A stretch of 64,000 nt of DNA from Acidobacteriota bacterium (lineage in GTDB: Bacteria; Acidobacteriota; Vicinamibacteria; Vicinamibacterales; UBA8438). Shown here piece after piece: positions 14,888 to 21,162 of the stretch (position 1 is the first letter of the stretch; each line of letters begins with the position of its first letter). The notes beneath the pieces were generated by a model. It was not told the DNA's origin. It ran no database searches and saw only the letters and a program-made list of their open reading frames with translations. The position numbers and the translations under genes are program-made. The DNA lies in contig VXRJ01000018.1 of the NCBI GenBank assembly GCA_009838525.1, positions 62,001-126,000 of the forward strand, given 5' to 3'.

Positions 14888-16564
14888 ATGACTCGTCTCG
14901 CTCCGATTGTCACGCTCGCCATGCTCGCCGTGGCCGCTCCCGCGCCCGGCCAGGCGCCCGCGGTCAGCCCCGTCACTGACGCCGTGCTGGCGGATCCGCC
15001 GCCGGAAAGCTGGCTGAACTGGCGCCGCACGCAGGATGGATGGGGGTACAGCCCGCTGGATCAGATCACCCGTGACAACGTGGGCGATCTCCGCATGGTC
15101 TGGTCGTGGGCGATGGAGCCCGGCTCGCAGCAGACCACGCCGATCGTGCACGAGGGGGTGATGTATCTCGCGAGCCCCGGCAACATCGTGCACGCGCTCG
15201 ACGCCGCGACCGGCGACCTGCTCTGGGAGTACCGCCGCGAGTTCCCGACCGCGCGCGGCCGCGGCCGGCCGAACCGCAACATCGCGATCTACGAGGACAA
15301 GATCATCCTGAACACCGCGGACGCGAACATTGTCGCTCTCCATGCGCAGACCGGCGAGGTTGTCTGGGAGGCGGACGTTGCCGACCCGTCCAAGGGCTTC
15401 TTCTTCAGCAGCGGCGCGCTCGTGGTGCAGGGTGTGGTGATCTCCGGCATGGCCGGCTGCCTGCGGTTCTGGGAAGAGGGCTGCTTCATTACCGGCCATG
15501 ACGCCGACACCGGGCGCGAGCTGTGGCGAACCTCGACGGTGGCGCGGCCGGGCGAGCCGGGGGGCGATACCTGGGGCGACCTGCCGATGTTGTTCCGTGG
15601 CGGCGGCGACGCCTGGATCGCCGGTAGCTACGACCCGGACCTGGGGCTTACCTACTGGGGCGTGGCGCAGGCCAAGCCGTGGGCCCAGGTCAGCCGCCGC
15701 ACCGACGCGGACGCGCTCTACACCAGCTCGACGCTGGCTCTCGATCCCCAGACCGGCGAGATGCGCTGGTACTTCCAGCATCTGCCGGGCGAATCCCACG
15801 ACATGGACGAGACGTTCGAGCGGATCCTCGTGGAGGTCGATGGGCGGCCGTCCGTCTTCACCATGGGCAAGCTTGGCATCCTGTGGCAGCTCGACCGCGA
15901 GACCGGACAGTTCGTCAACGCCACCGACCTCGGCTATCAGAACATCGTCGACATCGATCAGCAGACTGGGCGCATGTCGTTTCGCCCCGGCATGATGCCC
16001 GTGCTCGACGAGGAGCTCTCGTTCTGTCCGAGCCATTCCGGTCTCAAGAGCTGGCGGGCGATGGCCTACAGTCCGGAGACCGAGGCGTTCTACATCCCCC
16101 TGACGCTGAACTGCCAGCGGACCATCTACAGCGAGGTCGAGTTCCGGGAAGGGGGCGGCGGCGCCGGGATGGTGTTCCGCGAGAACTTCCTGCACCCGGA
16201 CAGCGACGGCAACATGGGCGAGTTCGTCGCAATGCACGTGAGCGGCGAGATCCTCTGGTCGCACCGGAAGCGGTCGCCGTACATTTCGGCGGCGCTGACC
16301 ACCGCCGGCGGCCTGACGTTCGTCGGCACGTACGACCGGCGCACGTTTGCCTACGACGTGGCGACCGGCGATCAGCTTTGGGAAACGCGGCTGCCGACCG
16401 CGGTGCAGGGCTTCCCGATTACCTACAGCGTGGATGGCCGACAGTACGTTGCCATCGGGGCCGGAACCGGGGGCGGGAGTTGGACGACGATGCCGGCCGA
16501 GCTGATCCCCGACGTCCGGCGTCCGAACGTGGGTAACGGCCTGTTTGTGTTTGCGCTCCCTTGA
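14888..16564 (+). CDS. Secreted PQQ-dependent dehydrogenase
   Basis: The 558-residue protein starts with a signal peptide (about 1-22, ending PAPGQA) after AAAGGGAG. The mature part is a quinoprotein propeller with blade motifs such as ALDAATGDLLWEYRR, ALHAQTGEVVWEAD and AYDVATGDQLWETRL. The WLNWRRTQDGWGYSPLDQI opening is typical of acidobacterial PQQ dehydrogenases. It is most like 26381-28204 within this window. Cysteines occur in a SGMAGC...EEGC pair that may form a disulfide. Its stop codon's last base is the first base of the second 36-bp repeat, so it sits exactly between the two repeats. The substrate is unknown. Confidence 0.9.
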   Translation: MTRLAPIVTLAMLAVAAPAPGQAPAVSPVTDAVLADPPPESWLNWRRTQDGWGYSPLDQITRDNVGDLRMVWSWAMEPGSQQTTPIVHEGVMYLASPGNIVHALDAATGDLLWEYRREFPTARGRGRPNRNIAIYEDKIILNTADANIVALHAQTGEVVWEADVADPSKGFFFSSGALVVQGVVISGMAGCLRFWEEGCFITGHDADTGRELWRTSTVARPGEPGGDTWGDLPMLFRGGGDAWIAGSYDPDLGLTYWGVAQAKPWAQVSRRTDADALYTSSTLALDPQTGEMRWYFQHLPGESHDMDETFERILVEVDGRPSVFTMGKLGILWQLDRETGQFVNATDLGYQNIVDIDQQTGRMSFRPGMMPVLDEELSFCPSHSGLKSWRAMAYSPETEAFYIPLTLNCQRTIYSEVEFREGGGGAGMVFRENFLHPDSDGNMGEFVAMHVSGEILWSHRKRSPYISAALTTAGGLTFVGTYDRRTFAYDVATGDQLWETRLPTAVQGFPITYSVDGRQYVAIGAGTGGGSWTTMPAELIPDVRRPNVGNGLFVFALP

Positions 16565-16599
16565 CGTGCCGCACCCGGTGCTGGGGTACGCCTAGGGGG
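16564..16599 (+). repeat. 36-bp direct repeat, copy 2
   Basis: It differs from copy 1 (14766-14801) at three positions. It starts at the last base of the PQQ dehydrogenase stop codon and ends inside the vapC coding sequence. Confidence 0.85.
16566..16595 (+). pseudogene. Relic of a second aldo/keto reductase 3' end
   Basis: In the frame of the upstream reductase this copy reads VPHPVLGYA and then TAG (16593-16595). The wording is reductase-like but not identical, so it is the tail of a diverged duplicate whose body is lost. Its TAG overlaps the minus-strand vapC stop within a single CTAG. Confidence 0.6.
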
Positions 16600-16996
16600 C
16601 GCGCCAGAGCCGAAGGGCCGTCGAGTCCGCGAGCAGGGCGAAGTCCCGGTCGCTCGACAACATGACGAGATCGTGGGCGATGCATAGCTGTGCGAGCAGC
16701 GCATCGATGGTGCCGACCTGAACGCCGCGGCGGCGGCAGGCGTTGCGGAGTTGGGCGGCTTCGATGTGGTCGTTGCGGGTCGGGGCAATCATCGCGATGG
16801 CCGCGAAACGATCAACGATCTTCGCGTGAGCTCGCGGGCCTTGAAAGCCCTGAAGCAGTTCCTGGAGCACGAGGCCGGTCGCGTGGACCACGTCGCCGTC
16901 GAGCGCTTCTCGCAGGCGTCGGACCACGGGTGTGTCCGGCGGCGAGTCCCGTCTGAGCGCCAGCGACCAGACGCTCGTGTCGACGAAGATGTTCAC
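16592..16996 (-). CDS. vapC: VapC-type PIN-domain RNase toxin
   Basis: The 134-residue PIN protein keeps all acidic active-site residues: Asp6 (FVDTSVW), Glu46 (VLQELLQG), Asp98 (GTIDALLA) and Asp116 (LSSDRDF). VapC toxins are Mg-dependent RNases, commonly cutting initiator tRNA or rRNA. It begins with GTG inside a GTGA overlap with vapB (16993-16996). Its stop lies in the second copy of the 36-bp repeat. It is not a close copy of the PIN protein at 3213-3653, which has a different motif spelling. Confidence 0.88.
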   Translation of the reverse strand: MNIFVDTSVWSLALRRDSPPDTPVVRRLREALDGDVVHATGLVLQELLQGFQGPRAHAKIVDRFAAIAMIAPTRNDHIEAAQLRNACRRRGVQVGTIDALLAQLCIAHDLVMLSSDRDFALLADSTALRLWRAP

Positions 16997-17193
16997 GAAC
17001 GCGTCCGCTCACGCTTGTAGTCGTAGGAATCGTCCCACTCGATCTTGCCGAACAGATCGAGCAGCCGTTTCTGCTCCCGGCGAGCGACGAATTCACGCAG
17101 AGCCAGATTGACGGTGGCCTTCTTGGTCCTCTTGCCGCCAACGGCCAGCGCTCTGTCGAGGAGGTTCTGGTCTATTGCGAGATTCGTTGCCAT
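16993..17193 (-). CDS. vapB: VapB-type antitoxin
   Basis: The 66-residue protein begins MATNLAIDQNLLDRAL, followed by KATVNLALREFVARREQ, the ribbon-helix-helix form seen in many VapB proteins. A tail ending LFGKIEWDDSYDYKRE would wrap the toxin. I chose the ATG at 17191-17193; a GTG five codons upstream (17206-17208) is possible. It overlaps vapC by four bases and is expected to bind the palindrome just upstream for autoregulation. Confidence 0.85.
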   Translation of the reverse strand: MATNLAIDQNLLDRALAVGGKRTKKATVNLALREFVARREQKRLLDLFGKIEWDDSYDYKRERTRS

Positions 17194-17214
17194 GGTGTCA
17201 ATGCTCACACATCA

Positions 17215-17232
17215 GGCTACACAATCATAGCC
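17215..17232 (-). promoter_or_regulatory. vapBC promoter with small palindrome
   Basis: GGCTA (17215-17219) and TAGCC (17228-17232) form a short inverted repeat. On the minus strand it contains TATGAT (17224-17229) as a -10, placing the start of transcription about 24 bases before the vapB ATG. No strong -35 is visible. Confidence 0.35.
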
Positions 17233-17236
17233 TGTT

Positions 17237-17611
17237 TCAGGAGCATGCAGCACGTCCGGTCCGGAGCAGCGCCAGCGCGTAGACAATCCCGATGGCGGGA
17301 ACGACCGAGAAGGCCAAAGCCAGCTCCCAGTCCCCCCGCACCGCGCCTGTGGCGATCAGTCGCGCCAGCCAGAGGTCCGCAATCACGTTCGCGGTGAGGA
17401 GCGCGGCTATGACGAGGATGTGGGCAGCGGCGATGCCGGGCTGCAACACCAGCAGCGTCATGCCGATGGCGCCGAGGGGATGCAGGAGGACCAGCACGAG
17501 CCGCTGCCAGATGTCTCCGCCGTCGGCAAAGGCCCCCACCATGGCCGTGAGGCCGACGAAGAGGGCGTGCAGCACGGTCAGCGGCAGCAGAACCATCCTG
17601 AATCTGGCCAT
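17237..17611 (-). CDS. Small integral membrane protein, unknown function
   Basis: The product of 124 residues has four hydrophobic segments (about 6-28, 36-58, 60-85 and 98-117) with few charged residues. I do not recognise a named family. It lies between vapBC and the divergent secreted-protein gene at 17703, and points the same way as vapBC, ending 44 bases before the vapB start. Its length, hydrophobic pattern and clean start support a real gene. Confidence 0.6.
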   Translation of the reverse strand: MARFRMVLLPLTVLHALFVGLTAMVGAFADGGDIWQRLVLVLLHPLGAIGMTLLVLQPGIAAAHILVIAALLTANVIADLWLARLIATGAVRGDWELALAFSVVPAIGIVYALALLRTGRAACS

Positions 17612-17702
17612 GACAATGGCTCATACTAGCGATACTCTGCTGTGTGTATTCGGCAACAGGCGCCAGAGTCTCGGATTCGCCCGGCGCCCGGGGAGGCTAG
17701 AG

Positions 17703-18701
17703 ATGTTCAGAAACACCCTCGCGACGCTCGTCGTCCTGACAGCGGTGCTTGCACTCGCCCCGCCGCCGGCGTCTGCCCAGACGTCGGGCGATCGCACCAT
17801 GCCGATGCGGACGCCCGACGGACAGCCGGACGTCTCGGGCACGTTCACGTTCCGCACCCTGACGCCGTTCCAGCGCCCGGAGCAGTTCGAGGGAGTCGAG
17901 AGGCTCTCACCGGAAGACGCGGCGGCGTTCGAGGCGTCGGAGCGCGTGCGCCTGAACCGGGACCTTTTCGATCCCGAGAAGGGCGCGGCCGGTTACCGCC
18001 CGCGCTCCGAGGGAGGGGTGCTCTCTTACAACGAGTTCTGGTACGAGCGCGGCATCGAGCTCACCTCCGACAAGCGGACGGCGTTGATCATCGATCCACC
18101 CGATGGCCGGTTGCCGCCGCGGACCGAGGCAGCCATCCAGGCCGCGGCCGAGCGGCGCGCCCACCTGGAGGAGCACCGATACGATTCGTACGAGAACCGC
18201 AGCCTCGCCGACCGCTGCATCATGGGCTTCAACTCGGGTCCGCCGATGCGCTCGAGCGCCTACAACAACAACGTGATGATCTTCCAGGCGCCGGGATACG
18301 TGGCGATCCTGAACGAGATGGTGCACAACGCCCGCATCATCCCCCTGGAAGACCAGGCGAAGCCGCCGTTTCCGCAGTTTGCCGGCGTCTCGCGCGCCCA
18401 CTGGGAGGGAGAGACCCTGGTGATCGAGACCACCCAGTTCCGGGGCGGCCAGAGCGGGGGAACCGGCCCGAACATGCATCTGGAGGAGCGTCTCACCCGG
18501 CTCGACCCGGACACGGTGGCCTACGAGTTCACGGTCACGGACCCGACCGTCTACACGGCCCCGTACACGGTGATGATGCCGTTCCGGCGGACCGACGGCC
18601 CACTTTTCGAGTACGCCTGCCACGAGGGCAACTACGGACTGACCGGCATTCTCGCCGGCGCGCGTCAGCTCGAACGGGACGGACGCCCGCTGCGTCCGTG
18701 A
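17703..18701 (+). CDS. Secreted ACHEGN-motif family protein (full length)
   Basis: The 332-residue protein has a signal peptide (about 1-25, ending PPASA). The conserved pattern is: TPDGQPDVSGTF, a proline-rich TLTPFQRPEQF, IIDPPDGRLPP, ADRCIMG, YNNNVMIFQAPG, EMVHNARIIPL, WEGETLVIETTQF, MMPFRR, and EYACHEGNYGL near the C-terminus. Two invariant cysteines (DRC and ACHEGN) could form a disulfide or bind a ligand. The start is the ATG before the signal peptide; longer in-frame openings run through the neighbouring antisense gene. I know of no assigned function. Such proteins recur beside PQQ dehydrogenases here, so a role as partner or substrate-binding protein is inferred. Confidence 0.8.
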   Translation: MFRNTLATLVVLTAVLALAPPPASAQTSGDRTMPMRTPDGQPDVSGTFTFRTLTPFQRPEQFEGVERLSPEDAAAFEASERVRLNRDLFDPEKGAAGYRPRSEGGVLSYNEFWYERGIELTSDKRTALIIDPPDGRLPPRTEAAIQAAAERRAHLEEHRYDSYENRSLADRCIMGFNSGPPMRSSAYNNNVMIFQAPGYVAILNEMVHNARIIPLEDQAKPPFPQFAGVSRAHWEGETLVIETTQFRGGQSGGTGPNMHLEERLTRLDPDTVAYEFTVTDPTVYTAPYTVMMPFRRTDGPLFEYACHEGNYGLTGILAGARQLERDGRPLRP

Positions 18702-18724
18702 TCGCGCACGGCGTAGAGCGATGA

Positions 18725-18858
18725 AGAAGAAGTACAAACAGGGACGGCAACCAGCTCCGCGACCCCGCCATCTTCGAGGAGGGCGGGCGGGTCTTCTTCT
18801 GTACGCGGTGGCGGGCGAAAGCGGTATCGCAATCGCCGAAGTCCGCCTCGACGAGTAG
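18725..18858 (+). pseudogene. Frameshifted 3' relic of a glycoside-hydrolase-like gene
   Basis: The frame at 18725 reads GNQLRDPAIFEEGGRVF, and around 18797 the continuation moves to another frame as LLYAVAGESGIAIAEVRLDE with TAG at 18856-18858. Joined, this is the end of a protein resembling five-bladed glycoside hydrolases (GH43-like), whose members carry RDPAIFEE-x-GR followed by LLY-x-VAGESGIA. One missing base explains the break. Nothing upstream of 18725 continues the gene. The family label is from memory; the frameshift is seen directly. Confidence 0.5.
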
Positions 18859-18909
18859 CGCCGCCACGGCGAATCGCGGTCCCCCCGGGGCACCGCCCCC
18901 GTTCCCGAA

Positions 18910-20181
18910 TCAACGAGCGGGGCGCCGGCTCGCTCGGACTGGAGTCCTCGGTCTGCTGGGCGCTGCGGCGCGGGTGTGCCCGTTGCTTCCGCGTTGTCGA
19001 CTACCGGTCTTCCGGCGACGCGGCTGCCGGCGGCCTTCGGGTGGCGCCGCGTCCAGCGTTGCGTCGAACCCCGCTACCTTCTCGCGCGGGATCGAGTTTC
19101 CGACCAGCCGCTCGATAGCGGCCAATTGCAGCCGCTCTTCCGGTGCGGCCAGCGAAACCGCGTGTCCGCTCGACCCGGCCCGAGCAGTGCGGCCGATGCG
19201 GTGCACGTAGTCTTCGGGAACGTGCGGAAGGTCGAAGTTGATCACGTGGCTGATCCCTTCGACGTCGATGCCGCGCGCGGCGATGTCGGTGGCGATCAGC
19301 GTGTCGATCCTGCCGGCACGAAAGCCGGCGAGGGCCCGGGTCCGTGCGCTCTGGCTCTTGTTCCCGTGGATCGCGGCAACCTGGCGCCGTGACTTCTCCA
19401 GACGCCGCACCAATTGATTGGCGCGGGCCTTCGTGCGGGTGAAGACCAGCGTCGGTCCCATGTCCGCACGTTGGAGGAGCGTCGTGAGGAGGTCCTTCTT
19501 GCTGGTCATCACCACCGGATGGACGACCTGTTTGATAGCGCTGACCGGCGTCGCTCGGCGGGTAACTTCGATCACGGTGGGATTCGTGGCCGTCCGGCGA
19601 ATGAGCGCTTCGATCTCGTCCGGCATGGTCGCCGAGAAGAAGAGGTTCTGGCGCGTCTTCGGCAGGACCTTGAGGATGCGCCGGATGTCGGGCAGGAATC
19701 CCATGTCGAGCATGCGATCCGCCTCGTCGAGGACCAGGGTCTCGACGCGGTCGAGCCGTGCATGCCCCCTCCCGAGGTGATCGAGCAGTCGTCCCGGCGT
19801 GGCGACGAGCAGATCCAAACCGGCGCGCAGCCGGCGCGTCTGCGGCTCCATCCCGACCCCGCCAAAGATGACGGTGCTGCGTAGTCGCAGGTCGCGTCCA
19901 TACTGCCGGGCCGCCTCGGCAATCTGGGCAGCCAGCTCGCGCGTCGGCGTGATCACGAGCGCGCGCGGCGAAGAGCCCGGCGATCGGTCGGCCAGGCGCT
20001 GCAGGATCGGCAGCAGGAAGGCGGCCGTCTTGCCCGTACCGGTCTGTGCGCACGCTATCAGGTCGTGGCCCTGGAGCACGGCCGGAATGGCGCGCGCCTG
20101 GATCGGAGTAGAGGTTTTGTAACCCGCGCGGTCGACCGCGCGAAGGAGTTCTGGGTGCAGGCCCAGGTCGGCGAAATGCAT
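18910..20181 (-). CDS. rhlE: DEAD-box ATP-dependent RNA helicase (RhlE-like)
   Basis: The 423-residue protein begins MHFADLGLHPELLRAV and contains all helicase motifs: the Q motif (TPIQARAIP), I (AQTGTGKT), Ia (PTRELA), Ib (TPGRL), II (DEAD), III (SAT), V (ATDIAARGID) and VI (HRIGRTARAG). A basic Arg-rich tail of about 50 residues follows, suited to RNA binding. Such helicases remodel structured RNA, mostly rRNA during ribosome assembly or decay. A longer in-frame opening upstream lacks homology and was rejected. A strong hairpin lies in its leader at 20234-20261. Confidence 0.93.
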   Translation of the reverse strand: MHFADLGLHPELLRAVDRAGYKTSTPIQARAIPAVLQGHDLIACAQTGTGKTAAFLLPILQRLADRSPGSSPRALVITPTRELAAQIAEAARQYGRDLRLRSTVIFGGVGMEPQTRRLRAGLDLLVATPGRLLDHLGRGHARLDRVETLVLDEADRMLDMGFLPDIRRILKVLPKTRQNLFFSATMPDEIEALIRRTATNPTVIEVTRRATPVSAIKQVVHPVVMTSKKDLLTTLLQRADMGPTLVFTRTKARANQLVRRLEKSRRQVAAIHGNKSQSARTRALAGFRAGRIDTLIATDIAARGIDVEGISHVINFDLPHVPEDYVHRIGRTARAGSSGHAVSLAAPEERLQLAAIERLVGNSIPREKVAGFDATLDAAPPEGRRQPRRRKTGSRQRGSNGHTRAAAPSRPRTPVRASRRPAR

Positions 20182-20635
20182 ACAGACTTGTGCTCCAGCT
20201 TCCGCGTTCACCCGGACGCGGAGCGTTGCCGGTGACCGCCCCGCCGACACGGCGGGCGGTCTCAAGAGAATCTGGGAGGAGGGAAGGGCCGGGGATTGCG
20301 CCCGGCGACACCCGCTACTCTGAGCGGGGCTTCCGGGGTGGAGGAACACCTGCTCACGATTCGACCCCCTGATCGTAGCACGCATCGTCGCCCCCGCATG
20401 CGGAGCCCGGGTTACATCCAGAGCCGCTCGTCGTCCGGGTCCGAGTCCGACGCGCAAACTGCAGCGAACCCCTGCACTGGCTACCCCCGGCTCCAGGGGA
20501 GGGACAGTACAAGTGCCAGCGTCAGAATCGCGGCCAACAGGGGACACAGATGCACGTCAACAGGTAAGGACGTTTCGTTGATAGCTAGCGGACAGCCGAA
20601 GCCCCGGTCCCTGCGAGGCAAGGCCGATCGCCGGC
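20182..20635. other. Intergenic stretch, no supported gene
   Basis: These 454 bases separate the helicase start from the end of the deaminase gene. They contain the leader hairpin at 20234-20261. A short hydrophobic minus-strand reading near 20481-20554 has no ribosome-binding site. No RNA gene or terminator is evident. Confidence 0.6.
20234..20261 (-). promoter_or_regulatory. GC-rich hairpin in the helicase leader
   Basis: GACCGCCCCGCC and GGCGGGCGGTC pair over eleven bases with one bulged C and a five-base loop (GACAC). It lies 53 bases before the helicase start on its coding strand. No T-run follows on either strand, so it is not an intrinsic terminator. An RNA substrate site or leader control element is possible. 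Confidence 0.4.
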
Positions 20636-21103
20636 TCAGTAGGTGGTGCGGCGCGCCGGGTGCATCCAGGCCGCGAACACGTCCATTGCACCGTCGCACG
20701 GGACGTACTCCATCGGCAACGCCCGCTCGGCGAACGGCTTCGCCACTTCCTCGTAGATGAACTCGTCGCGGAACTCGATGCCGGCGGCATCGTGCCGGCC
20801 TATTGAGAAGTACACCTTGCTGATGCGCGACCAGTAGATGGCGCCGAGGCACATCGGGCACGGCTCGCAACTGGTGTAGATCTCGCAGCCCGACAGGTCG
20901 TACGTCCCGAGCTTGTGGCACGCCTTTCGGATGGCCACGACTTCGGCATGGGCGGTGGGGTCGTTCGAGCTGAGAACCTCGTTCCAGCCTTCGCCGACGA
21001 TCGCGTCGCCCCGGACGATAACGGCGCCGAACGGCCCGCCGTGCCCTAGCTCCATGCCCTGCCTGGAGAGGGCCACGGCCCGCTCCATGTGCGCTTTGTT
21101 CAT
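20636..21103 (-). CDS. Nucleoside/guanine deaminase family protein
   Basis: The 155-residue zinc hydrolase has the cytidine-deaminase-fold signature: His52-Ala-Glu54 in PTAHAEVVAI, and Cys82 and Cys85 in TSCEPCPMCLGAIYWSRI. The long CHKLGTYDLSGCEIYTSCEPCP stretch and the C-terminal helix resemble guanine deaminase of the GuaD type rather than TadA; TadA would usually be longer and adjacent to tRNA genes. The ATG at 21101-21103 gives the normal family length. It would return guanine to xanthine in purine salvage. It follows the linalool-dehydratase-like gene by 59 bases on the same strand. Confidence 0.85.
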   Translation of the reverse strand: MNKAHMERAVALSRQGMELGHGGPFGAVIVRGDAIVGEGWNEVLSSNDPTAHAEVVAIRKACHKLGTYDLSGCEIYTSCEPCPMCLGAIYWSRISKVYFSIGRHDAAGIEFRDEFIYEEVAKPFAERALPMEYVPCDGAMDVFAAWMHPARRTTY

Positions 21104-21162
21104 GCGGGACGCGTAGGTAGAGGAAACCGGGGGGCCAGGTCGTCGATGCGATCCCCCACCCG

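Noticed and set aside
17292-17702. N-terminal extension of the ACHEGN protein through the antisense membrane-protein gene
   Set aside because: The signal peptide starts at the ATG at 17703, and the extension has no family match.
18721-18858. A 45-residue peptide starting MKKKYKQG
   Set aside because: Its C-terminal half reads as the end of a hydrolase-like protein and its first half is the out-of-frame part of the same relic, so a frameshifted pseudogene explains it better.
20481-20554. Short hydrophobic peptide on the minus strand (HLCPLLAAILTLAL)
   Set aside because: There is no ribosome-binding site or neighbouring context, and GC-rich DNA gives many such stretches.
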